A DNA stretch of 64,000 bases, taken from NCBI GenBank assembly GCA_964635055.1, contig CAZWMT010000033.1, forward strand, positions 1 to 64,000, written 5' to 3'. Positions 1 to 7,472 of the stretch are shown here, piece after piece. The notes under the pieces are model-generated. The model was not told the origin of the DNA. It saw nothing but the letters and a program-made list of their open reading frames with translations, and did not search any database. This stretch comes from JAEUJM01 sp964635055 (lineage in GTDB: Bacteria; Actinomycetota; Acidimicrobiia; Acidimicrobiales; DATDAH01). Position 1 is the first letter of the stretch; each line of letters starts with the position of its first letter. The translations under genes and the position numbers were made by a program.

Positions 1-51
1 AGCGTTCACCGCGCCGGACCCCAAGTGGTGGACCAATCGGTCCGCACCTCT

Positions 52-146
52 AATAACTGGCGGAACCCGGGGGCCATTGCCTCGAGAACGCGTACCGACC
101 GAACCCGAGGCAATAACTGGCGGAACCCGGGGGCCATTGCCTCGGG
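52..146. repeat. 33-bp direct repeat, second copy forming a hairpin
   Basis: A 33-bp sequence beginning AATAACTGGCGGAACC is present at 52-84 and again at 112-144, a 60-bp period. In the second copy CCCGAGGCAAT (104-114) pairs perfectly with ATTGCCTCGGG (136-146). It lies downstream of the minus-strand amidohydrolase gene and could act as a transcript end or be part of a dispersed palindromic repeat. No T-run follows the stem. Confidence 0.6.
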
Positions 147-155
147 AATCAGCGG

Positions 156-1370
156 TCAGGTCAGGTCGAGGCCGAGCATGCGGATGGCGTTGCCCCGGAC
201 GATCTTGTGCACCACGTCGGCGGGAAGGTGGCCCATCATCTTCTCGGCCACCTCCTTGGTGTGGGGCCAGGTCGAGTCGGTGTGGGGGTAGTCGGTCTCG
301 AAGGTGATGTTGTCGACGCCCACCGCCTCCAGCGAGTCGAGGCCGTGCTTGTCCCGGAAGAAGCAGCCGTAGATCTGGCGGTAGTAGTAGGTGGACGGCG
401 GTTCGGGCACCAGGTCGCGCACGCCACCCCACGCCCGGTGCTCCTCCCACACGTCGTCGGCCCGCTCGAGGATGTACGGGATCCAGCCGATCTGGCCCTC
501 GGAGTAGGCGAGGGTGAGCCTCGGGTGGCGCACCAGCACACCGGAGAAGAGGAAGTCGCTCATCGAGCTCATGGCGTTGCCGAAGCTCAGCGTCGCCGCC
601 ACCGCCGGCGGCGCGTCGGGCGAGGTGGCGGGCATCTGTGACGACGAGCCGATGTGCATGCACACGACGGTGCCGGTGTCCTCGCACGCCTGGAAGAACG
701 GCTCCCAGTAGCCACTGTGCAGGGTGGGCAGGCCCAGCTTCGCGGGGATCTCGCTGAAGGTGACCGCCCGCACGCCCCGCTCGGCGTTGCGGCGCACCTC
801 GGCGGCGGCGAGCTCGACGTCCCAGAGCGGGACGATGGTGAGCGGGATGAGGGCGCCGCCGCTGTCGCCGCACCACTCCTCCACCATGAAGTCGTTGTAG
901 GCGTAGACGCAGGCCTCCGCGAGCTCCTTGTCCTCGGCCTCGGCGAAGGTCTGGCCGCAGAAGCGGGGAAAGGTCGGGAACGACAGCGAGGCCTCGACGT
1001 GGTTGGCCACCATGTCCTCGACGCGGGCCTCGGGCTCGAAGCAACCGGGGCGCATCTCGTCGTAGGTGATGGGCGACAGCGTCATGTCGTCCCGCTCGAA
1101 GCCCACCGAGGCCACGTGGCGCTTGTGGGGGAACATCTTGCCCTCGTAGAACCAGATGTCGCAGGCCGGCGCGTCGTCGGCCAGCTCGTACTCGTAGGTG
1201 GTGCCGCTCACGTACTTGAGCCCGGCCAGGCCGTGGCGCTCGACGTAGGGGGCCCGGTCGCGGAACCTGGCCGGCAACCACGTCTGCCACAGGTGGGCCG
1301 GCTCGACCACGTGGTCGTCGACGCTGACGATGAGGGGGATCGGCGTGGTGTCGGTGGTGGGTTCGTCCAT
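156..1370 (-). CDS. Amidohydrolase family protein (amidohydrolase-2 type)
   Basis: A 404-aa TIM-barrel metal-dependent hydrolase of the amidohydrolase-2 group, which includes decarboxylases and hydrolases acting on aromatic or lactone substrates; the substrate here is unknown. The N-terminus carries SVDDHVVEP in the position of the first metal-binding D-x-H, and MHIGSSS and ETDYPHTDSTWP further on match family positions. The start is the ATG at 1370 because GGAG lies about 10 nt upstream on the minus strand; the longer frame up to 1412 has no ribosome site. It is monocistronic. A palindrome at 1385-1401 just upstream suggests repressor control, in line with a catabolic or lipid-related role. 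Confidence 0.8.
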   Translation of the reverse strand: MDEPTTDTTPIPLIVSVDDHVVEPAHLWQTWLPARFRDRAPYVERHGLAGLKYVSGTTYEYELADDAPACDIWFYEGKMFPHKRHVASVGFERDDMTLSPITYDEMRPGCFEPEARVEDMVANHVEASLSFPTFPRFCGQTFAEAEDKELAEACVYAYNDFMVEEWCGDSGGALIPLTIVPLWDVELAAAEVRRNAERGVRAVTFSEIPAKLGLPTLHSGYWEPFFQACEDTGTVVCMHIGSSSQMPATSPDAPPAVAATLSFGNAMSSMSDFLFSGVLVRHPRLTLAYSEGQIGWIPYILERADDVWEEHRAWGGVRDLVPEPPSTYYYRQIYGCFFRDKHGLDSLEAVGVDNITFETDYPHTDSTWPHTKEVAEKMMGHLPADVVHKIVRGNAIRMLGLDLT

Positions 1371-1384
1371 GGCACTGCTCCGTT

Positions 1385-1401
1385 TCTGACGACCCGTCAG
1401 A
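1385..1401. promoter_or_regulatory. Palindromic operator upstream of amidohydrolase
   Basis: TCTGACG-acc-CGTCAGA is a perfect inverted repeat with 7-bp arms, ending 14 bp from the start codon of the amidohydrolase. Its size and position fit a TetR-family operator. No TetR gene is in the window, so the regulator would act from elsewhere. Confidence 0.55.
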
Positions 1402-1453
1402 TATGGGCCCACCCTACCGGGATGGTCAATCGCCGGCGGCGGTGGGCCGATAG

Positions 1454-2431
1454 ATGACCGTGCCCGACGAGGAACCCACAGCCGCCGCGCCCACGCTCGA
1501 CCCCTCGACCCCCATCGGTGGCCAGGCCGTCGTGGAGGGCGTGATGATGCGAGGGCCGCACGTGTGGGCGGTGGCCGCCCGCCGGCCCGACGGCACCATC
1601 GCCACCACCGACGAGGTCGTGCCGGAGTGGGCGCAGAAGCCCAAGGGCATCCCCATCGTGCGGGGGGCGTTCGCGCTGGTCGAGACCATGGCCCTCGGAC
1701 TGCGGGCGCTGCGCTGGTCGGCGGCGGTCGAGAAGGGCGAGGAGGGCGGCGAGGCCTCCAGCAACCGCTCGTTGGCGCTCGCCACGGTGGTGACCCTGGT
1801 GGTCTTCGTGGCCGTCTTCGCGGTGGTGCCCGCCGCCATCGCCCGGGCCGTCAGCGGCCTGGTGGACGACAGCACCGTGGTGTTCGTCGTGGCCGAGGGA
1901 CTGCTCCGCCTCGGGCTGTTCCTCGGCTACGTGGTGGCCATCGGGCGGTCACCTGCCATCCGTCGCACCTACGAGTACCACGGCGCCGAGCACATGGTGA
2001 TCGCCGCCTTCGAGCACGCCGAGCCGCTCACCGTCGAGGCCGCCCGCCGCTACAGCACCCGTCACGCCCGGTGTGGCACCGACTTCCTGCTGCTCGTCGT
2101 GGTGGTGGCGATCGTCGTGTTCTCGTTCGTCGGCCAGGCCTCGTGGGCGGTGCTGGTGCTCAGCCGGGTGCTGGGGCTACCCCTGGTGGCCGGCCTGGCC
2201 TACGAGATCCTGCGCCTGGCCAAGCGCCGCCCCGACAGCCGGTTCGTGAAGGCCATCACCGCCCCCGGCCTGGCCCTGCAGGCGCTCACCACCAAGCCGC
2301 CGGCCGACGACCAGATCGAGGTGGCCATCGCCTCACTGGAGGCGGTGTTGGTGGCCGAGACCCAGGCGGCCAAGACCCCGGCCGCCGAGGCCGAGGTCGT
2401 CGCATCCGGACAGACACCGGCGACCGCCTGA
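1454..2431 (+). CDS. DUF1385 (YqhQ-like) membrane protein
   Basis: A 325-aa protein with the DUF1385 hallmark GGQAVVEGVMMRGP at about residues 22-35 and the later HGAEH motif (YHGAEHMVIAAFEH), which are family features that may bind a metal. Several hydrophobic stretches (about residues 112-135, 138-160 and 205-245) indicate an integral membrane protein. The family is widespread in Firmicutes and Actinobacteria and its biochemical role is unsettled. The C-terminal 50 residues are Ala-rich and low-complexity. It is divergent from the amidohydrolase, with 83 bp between them, and converges on the protease gene. Confidence 0.85.
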   Translation: MTVPDEEPTAAAPTLDPSTPIGGQAVVEGVMMRGPHVWAVAARRPDGTIATTDEVVPEWAQKPKGIPIVRGAFALVETMALGLRALRWSAAVEKGEEGGEASSNRSLALATVVTLVVFVAVFAVVPAAIARAVSGLVDDSTVVFVVAEGLLRLGLFLGYVVAIGRSPAIRRTYEYHGAEHMVIAAFEHAEPLTVEAARRYSTRHARCGTDFLLLVVVVAIVVFSFVGQASWAVLVLSRVLGLPLVAGLAYEILRLAKRRPDSRFVKAITAPGLALQALTTKPPADDQIEVAIASLEAVLVAETQAAKTPAAEAEVVASGQTPATA

Positions 2432-2478
2432 CCCCCGCCGCCGATCCGCCGATCCGTCGGGCCACCCCGTCCCGCCAC

Positions 2479-2623
2479 CGCGACCGGAACCGGTCGCGCT
2501 ACCCGGAACCCGCCCCGGCACGAGCGCCTCCGGGCAGTGAGCGCAATCGCCCCGGGCGGCATCGCCGGAGCTGCGAGGGGCCGGACGCGACGGTGCCGCC
2601 CCCGCTGGGCGAGGGCGGCACCG
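2479..2623. terminator. Two GC hairpins between convergent genes
   Basis: The 220-bp gap between the DUF1385 gene and the convergent protease gene holds two stems: CGCGACCGG-AA-CCGGTCGCG at 2479-2498 and CGGTGCCGCCC / GGGCGGCACCG at 2591-2601 and 2613-2623. Neither has a T-run, as is common in high-GC actinobacteria, so termination is inferred from position and stem strength. Confidence 0.45.
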
Positions 2624-2651
2624 GTCGGGACTGCGAGGTGATGCGCCGGCG

Positions 2652-3614
2652 TCAGCCGCCGTTGTTGTCGGCGACGTCGCTGATGGTGTTGAAGTTGGCG
2701 TTGGTGATGCGGGGGCCGCTGTTCAGCGGCGGGTTGCCGCTGGCCCCGTACGAGTGGATGCCCATGCCGCAGGGACCACCACAGGACGGTCGGTTGGCCA
2801 CCATGATCGGCGAGCCGGACTGCCCGCCGAAGGTGTCCATCGGGTAGTAGACGTTGTTGGCGTCGGTGCGGGCCGCGATGGTGCCCGACATCTTCCAGTG
2901 GGTGCCGAAGGGCTTGTCACCGGGGTAGCCCTCGACCCGGGCGGTCTTGCCGTCGAGCCCGTTCACCGCGGTCAGCGAGAAGAAGCCGAGGAAGCCCACG
3001 GTGTTGCCGATGTTGCAGTCGAGCTGCTGGATCGACCAGTCGTCCTTCACGTTGCCGTGGATCCGCCAGCCCGACTTGGCGAACACCGAGACCACGTTGC
3101 AGCCGCCGAACGGGTCGGTGCCACCGTTGCGGCCGGGGAAGAACTGGGCCGACTCGATCATGTTGCCCCCCGACGGGCTGGGGTCGAACGAGCAGTGACC
3201 GGAGGTGAGGATGCTGTTCGAGTCGATCAGCCAGCCGGTGCAGATGAACTGCGCCGTGTCCTGGGTGAACTCGATCTGGCCGATGGCGCGGGCCGGGTAC
3301 ACGGTGGTGTTGGTGACCTGCACCCGTCCGTCGGCGCCGATCACCGACTCGGGGCTGACGGCCTGGCCCTCGAAGTCGCCGGTCCGGACGGTGGCCTCGG
3401 GGGCCACACCGGCCTCGGTGGCCGTGCCCGCGAACCCGGGCGACACCAGTGTGCCGGTCTCCTGGACCCCCCGGGGAGGTGCTGGCAGCGACACGATGGG
3501 CGGTGGTGACGCCTCCTGGCCGCTGGCCGACGGGGCGCCGCCCACAGCGGTGAGCCCTGCGAGGCCCAGGGTGATCGCGACGATGATCGCCGTCCGCCTG
3601 GTGAACCGAGACAT
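2652..3614 (-). CDS. Secreted trypsin-like (V8/S1B-type) serine protease
   Basis: A 320-aa exported protease. An Sec-type signal peptide covers about residues 1-33 (SRFTRRTA then a hydrophobic core ending near ASGQ). The triad can be placed as His140 in LTSGHC, Asp192 in DDWSIQQLDC and Ser266 in GGQSGSPI, so it should be active. A pro-region of about 70 residues lies between the signal and the domain. The ATG at 3614 is chosen because GGGAGG lies 6 nt upstream; a longer frame to 3731 lacks a site. A clear paralogue with a mutated serine is encoded at 9380-10303, beyond the selenium genes. It is preceded by no co-directional gene within 120 bp. Confidence 0.88.
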   Translation of the reverse strand: MSRFTRRTAIIVAITLGLAGLTAVGGAPSASGQEASPPPIVSLPAPPRGVQETGTLVSPGFAGTATEAGVAPEATVRTGDFEGQAVSPESVIGADGRVQVTNTTVYPARAIGQIEFTQDTAQFICTGWLIDSNSILTSGHCSFDPSPSGGNMIESAQFFPGRNGGTDPFGGCNVVSVFAKSGWRIHGNVKDDWSIQQLDCNIGNTVGFLGFFSLTAVNGLDGKTARVEGYPGDKPFGTHWKMSGTIAARTDANNVYYPMDTFGGQSGSPIMVANRPSCGGPCGMGIHSYGASGNPPLNSGPRITNANFNTISDVADNNGG

Positions 3615-3740
3615 GTGTTCCCTCCCGGGATGGTTGCTGTTCGCGGTGGGGCCATGATGGCACTTCGTCGGGGTGATCGGCCATCGCCCTGACCCGCGGG
3701 TCAGCGGATCGAGCGGTCGGGGCGTCGACATCCGTCACGG

Positions 3741-4598
3741 TCAGTCGGCGAACTGGTTCCAGTACGCCACCACGTCGGCGGTGGGATAGACGGTCTCGCA
3801 GGGAAGGTCGCGGGCCACCATCCGGCTGGGCTGGCCCTCGAGGTTCCAGTAGGCCACCGCGTCGGAGTACGAGAAGCCGCGGGCGCGCAGGTCGCGACAG
3901 AACAGCCCCGACGGCAGGTCGTACACGCTGGTCGCGGCGCCGTTGCCGCCCCCCTGGGGGTCGAAGCCCCAGTAGGCCACCACGTCGGCGGTGTCGTACA
4001 CCGTCTCGCACGGGTACCCGTTGCGGTCCTCGTCCATCCGGTCGGGCCGGCCCTCCGCCGCCCAGTAGGCCACCGCCTCGGAGTAGTTGTAGCCCCGGGC
4101 GTTCAGGTCACGGCAGAGCAGGCCGCTGGGCAGTTGGGTCGGGTCGGCCGGGTTCGCCGGCGGCGCCTGCGTCGTCGCGGGCCGTTGGGTGGTCGACGTC
4201 GTCGTGACGTCGTCGAAGGTGGGCGCCGTGGTACCGCCGGTGGTGACGTCCTGGCCGCCGTCTCCCTTCGTCGCGGCCCAGACCACCACACCCACAGCGA
4301 TCAGTGCGAGCACACCCACCGCCACCAGGACGGCCACGAGCGCCGGCGAGGTGGACGACCGCTGGTCGCCGGGCGCGGCCACCGGCGCCATCATCCCCGG
4401 CGCGCCCATGCCCGGCGCCATGGGCGCGGTCGGGGGCGGGCCAGGGGGCGGGCCGGCGGGCGGGCCCGAACGCACGGGGACGGTCGGCTGGCCCTCGGGC
4501 GGGGTCGGCACGCCGGACGCCGACAGGGGCGAGGCGCACGACTCGCAGAACGCGGCGCCGGGGTTGTTGGGATGTTGGCAGTTCGGGCACGTCGCCAT
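3741..4598 (-). CDS. Zinc-ribbon, membrane-anchored protein with two Excalibur-like repeats
   Basis: A 285-aa protein in four parts: an N-terminal zinc ribbon (CPNCQHPNNPGAAFCESC, residues 3-20), a Pro/Gly-rich linker, one transmembrane helix (about residues 85-110), and an outside region with two repeats of about 50 residues (LPSGLLCRDLNARGYNYSEA and LPSGLFCRDLRARGFSYSDA). The first repeat ends in an Excalibur calcium-loop-like DEDRNGYPCE. The second has only VARDLPCE, so its acidic residues are lost. Function is unknown; a surface Ca-binding role is inferred. A GTG at 4601 is an alternative start. It is divergent from tRNA-Sec, with 228 bp between them. Confidence 0.75.
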   Translation of the reverse strand: MATCPNCQHPNNPGAAFCESCASPLSASGVPTPPEGQPTVPVRSGPPAGPPPGPPPTAPMAPGMGAPGMMAPVAAPGDQRSSTSPALVAVLVAVGVLALIAVGVVVWAATKGDGGQDVTTGGTTAPTFDDVTTTSTTQRPATTQAPPANPADPTQLPSGLLCRDLNARGYNYSEAVAYWAAEGRPDRMDEDRNGYPCETVYDTADVVAYWGFDPQGGGNGAATSVYDLPSGLFCRDLRARGFSYSDAVAYWNLEGQPSRMVARDLPCETVYPTADVVAYWNQFAD

Positions 4599-4826
4599 CA
4601 CTGGTCACCGTACGGATCACCCCTTCGGTGCGATAGGGCCGGAGGTCACCTTGGCAGCCCAACGCGACCCGGCTCGAGCGCCGCGCCGAGAGGCACTGAT
4701 CGGGACACGTTCCGCGGCGCCGAACGCCGTCGGCGACGGATGGGCTGCGGACTCTGGTTGAATCCGGTGACCGCCTGGCTCGTGTGGCGGACGGAGGCGG
4801 AGCGTGCACGTGCTAGGCAGGACAGC

Positions 4827-4922
4827 GGAAGCGATCGAGCTCCTGGTGGGCTCCCCGGTCTTCAAAACCGTGCGGCACCTGAGTTCAGGTGCGGGGGGTT
4901 CGATTCCCCTTCGCTTCCGCCA
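4827..4922 (+). tRNA. selC: tRNA-Sec (anticodon TCA)
   Basis: The RNA folds as a bacterial selenocysteine tRNA: an 8-bp acceptor stem (GGAAGCGA with TCGCTTCC), a G discriminator followed by an encoded CCA, an anticodon loop CTTCAAA with TCA, and a long variable arm whose stem is GCACCT/AGGTGC. At 96 nt it is longer than any standard tRNA. It is charged with serine by SerRS (encoded at 61211-62512) and converted to Sec-tRNA by SelA. It ends 20 nt before selD, so tRNA and operon may be processed from one transcript. Confidence 0.95.
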
Positions 4923-4942
4923 GCAACAGGGTGGTGCGTCGC

Positions 4943-5995
4943 ATGTCGGGTGAGCACCCGCCCCTCACGAGCTACTCGCACGGTGCCGGGTGCGGCTGCA
5001 AGCTGTCGGCCGGCGAACTGCGGGCGGCCCTGGGCGCCCGGCGGCGGCCCGTGCCCACAGACCCAGCGGTGCTCGTCGGGCCGGAAGGCGGCGATGACGC
5101 CGGCGTGTACCGGCTCGACGACCGGCAGGCGCTGGTGCAGACCGTCGACTTCTTCACGCCGGTGGTGGACGACCCAGGCGACTGGGGCCGCATCGCGGCG
5201 GCCAACGCCCTGAGCGACGTGTACGCGATGGGCGGCACCCCCCTCACGGCCCTGAACATCGTGGCCTGGCCACGCGACGGCCTGCCGTGGGCGACGTTGG
5301 CCGCCGTGCTCGACGGCGCGACCGAGGTGCTCGACCAGGCGGGATGCACGCTGGTGGGCGGCCACTCGATCGACGACGCCGAGCCCAAGTTCGGCCTCTC
5401 GGTGACCGGGATGGTCGATCCTGCGACGATGCTCACGAACGACGCCGGGCGACCCGGCGACGTCCTGGTGCTCACCAAGGCGCTCGGCACAGGCGTGGTC
5501 ACCACCGCACGGAAGCAGGGCCTGTGCCCCGACGACGTGCTGGGCGCGGCCGTGGCGTCGATGACCCGGCTCAACGCCACCGCCGCCGGGGCGGCGGTGG
5601 CACATGGCGCACGGTGCGCCACGGACATCACGGGGTTCGGGCTCGTCGGGCATCTCCGCGAGGTCATGGCCGCGTCGGGGGTCGGCGCCGTCGTCGATGC
5701 CGCCGCGCTGCCCCTGCTGCCGGGCCTCGACGACCTGCTGGCGGCCGGGGCCGTGTCCGGAGGCACCCGCCGCAACCTGGCCGAGGCCCACCACGTCGAC
5801 TGGCGGACCACGCCCGAGCACCTGCGCACCATCGCCGCCGACGCCCAGACCTCGGGCGGCCTGCTCGTCGCCCTTCCCGAGGCGGCTGCGGGCGCGTACG
5901 TGGCGGCGCTCGCGGCCGCGCCGGGCGAACAGGCCCACGTGATCGGTCGCCTCGTGGCGCCGCCGTCCTCGGGCGCCCCGATGGTGATCGCGTGA
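4943..5995 (+). CDS. selD: Selenide, water dikinase (selenophosphate synthetase)
   Basis: A 350-aa enzyme that makes selenophosphate from selenide and ATP, the selenium donor for SelA. The N-terminal active-site segment YSHGAGCGCKLSAGEL carries the catalytic Cys and the following Lys; the residue used as Cys or Sec in this family is Cys here. The AIR-synthase fold follows, with DFFTPVVDDPGDWGRIAAAN and ITGFGLVGHL. The start must lie after the tRNA, and the ATG at 4943 with GGGTGG upstream fits. It is the first gene of the sel operon, with selA 70 bp downstream. Confidence 0.96.
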   Translation: MSGEHPPLTSYSHGAGCGCKLSAGELRAALGARRRPVPTDPAVLVGPEGGDDAGVYRLDDRQALVQTVDFFTPVVDDPGDWGRIAAANALSDVYAMGGTPLTALNIVAWPRDGLPWATLAAVLDGATEVLDQAGCTLVGGHSIDDAEPKFGLSVTGMVDPATMLTNDAGRPGDVLVLTKALGTGVVTTARKQGLCPDDVLGAAVASMTRLNATAAGAAVAHGARCATDITGFGLVGHLREVMAASGVGAVVDAAALPLLPGLDDLLAAGAVSGGTRRNLAEAHHVDWRTTPEHLRTIAADAQTSGGLLVALPEAAAGAYVAALAAAPGEQAHVIGRLVAPPSSGAPMVIA

Positions 5996-6065
5996 GCGGC
6001 CGGCCGACGCCCAGGCCGAGGCGGCGAGGAGCGGCGCCGTACGAACAGGCGAGGGGCCCGCATAC

Positions 6066-7472
6066 GTGGGGCCGACACGCGTGGGGCCCGTGAGCGGCGA
6101 CGCCCGCCGCGCCCTGCCCGCGGTCGACGTGCTGGCCGCCCACGCGGGCGACGACGTCGCGCCACCGTTGGCCCGTCTGGCGGCCCGGCGGGTCCTGGAC
6201 GACGCCCGGGCCGCGTCGACGGGCGGCGGCGGTTCGATGCCGGGCACCGACGAGCTGATCCGACGGCTCACCGAACAGCTCGCGGCGTCGGCTCCCCCGA
6301 GGCCGGTCTGGAACGCCACCGGGGTGCTGTTGCACACCAACCTCGGGCGCGCCCCCCTCGACGACGTCGCCGACGGCGGGCCCGGCGGGCCCCTGCTCGG
6401 CGGGGCCAGCGACATCGAGCTCGATCTGGCCACGGGTCGACGCGGGCCCCGCCTGCGCGGCATCGAGGACCGTGTGTGCGCCCTCACGGGCGCCGAGGAC
6501 GCGCTCGTGGTGAACAACGGCTGCGCCGCTCTGGTGCTGGTGCTGGCGGCGTTGGCCCAGGGCGGCGAGGTGGTGGTGTCGCGGGGGCAGCTGGTCGAGA
6601 TCGGTGGCTCGTTCCGGATACCCGAGGTGGTGGCCAGCGGCGGCGCCCGGCTCCACGAGGTGGGCACCACCAATCGCACGCACGCCGACGACTACCGCCG
6701 GGCGGTGGGGGGCGACACCCGCGTGCTGCTCGAGGTGCACCCGTCCAACTACGTGGTCACCGGATTCGTGAGCGCGGTGCGCACCGCCGACCTGGCCGCG
6801 ATCGCCCGGGAGCACGAGCTGTCGCTCGTGGTCGACCTGGGCTCGGGCCTGCTGGACGAGCGCTGCCCTTGGTTGACCGGAGGTCCACCCCCATGGCTGC
6901 GCGGTGAGCCGGGGGCCCGCCAGACGCTGGGAGCCGGTGCCGACCTGGTCACCTTCAGCGGCGACAAGCTGCTGGGAGGGCCCCAGGCCGGCATCATCTG
7001 CGGGCGGGCCCGACTGGTGGGGCAGGCCCGGCGCCACCCGCTGGCCCGGGCCCTGCGGTACGACAAGGCTCGGGGCGGTCTGCTGTGCCGCACCCTCGAC
7101 GCCTACCTCCGCGGCACCACCGAGCGCGACGTGCCGTTCTGGCGGATGGCCACCGCCCCGATGGGCGCGCTACGGAGGAGGGCCGAGGCGATGGCCGCGG
7201 CAATGCCCGCGTCCGTCCGACCCACGGTCGTCGATGCCCCCGGCGCCACGGGTGCCGGCTCGCTCCCCGCCCGGGCGCTACCTGGTGTGGCGGTGGCGCT
7301 CGCACCCGAGGGGACGACCAGCGACCGCCTGGCCCACGCCCTCCGCTCCGAGGGCGTGTTGGGCGTGGTGGCCGAGGGAACGGTGCGGCTGCACCTGCGC
7401 TCGCTCGACCCCGCCGGCGACGCCCCGGTCGCCGCTGCGGTCGGCCGGGCGATCGAGGTGAGCAGGCGGTGA
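6066..7472 (+). CDS. selA: L-seryl-tRNA(Sec) selenium transferase
   Basis: A 468-aa PLP enzyme converting Ser-tRNA(Sec) to Sec-tRNA(Sec) using selenophosphate. The signature NATGVLLHTNLGRAPL and the PLP lysine motif TFSGDKLLGGPQAGII are intact, as is ALPAVDVLAAH near the N-terminus that matches the family's LPAIDRLL. The GTG at 6066 is preferred because GAGGGG lies 9 nt upstream; a GTG at 6090 would give a shorter N-terminus closer to other SelA proteins. The last four bases (GTGA) overlap the selB start, so the two are translationally coupled. Confidence 0.95.
   Translation: MGPTRVGPVSGDARRALPAVDVLAAHAGDDVAPPLARLAARRVLDDARAASTGGGGSMPGTDELIRRLTEQLAASAPPRPVWNATGVLLHTNLGRAPLDDVADGGPGGPLLGGASDIELDLATGRRGPRLRGIEDRVCALTGAEDALVVNNGCAALVLVLAALAQGGEVVVSRGQLVEIGGSFRIPEVVASGGARLHEVGTTNRTHADDYRRAVGGDTRVLLEVHPSNYVVTGFVSAVRTADLAAIAREHELSLVVDLGSGLLDERCPWLTGGPPPWLRGEPGARQTLGAGADLVTFSGDKLLGGPQAGIICGRARLVGQARRHPLARALRYDKARGGLLCRTLDAYLRGTTERDVPFWRMATAPMGALRRRAEAMAAAMPASVRPTVVDAPGATGAGSLPARALPGVAVALAPEGTTSDRLAHALRSEGVLGVVAEGTVRLHLRSLDPAGDAPVAAAVGRAIEVSRR

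Noticed and set aside
4943..5995. SelD as a selenoprotein
   Set aside because: The active-site residue is encoded as Cys in GAGCGCK, with no in-frame TGA.
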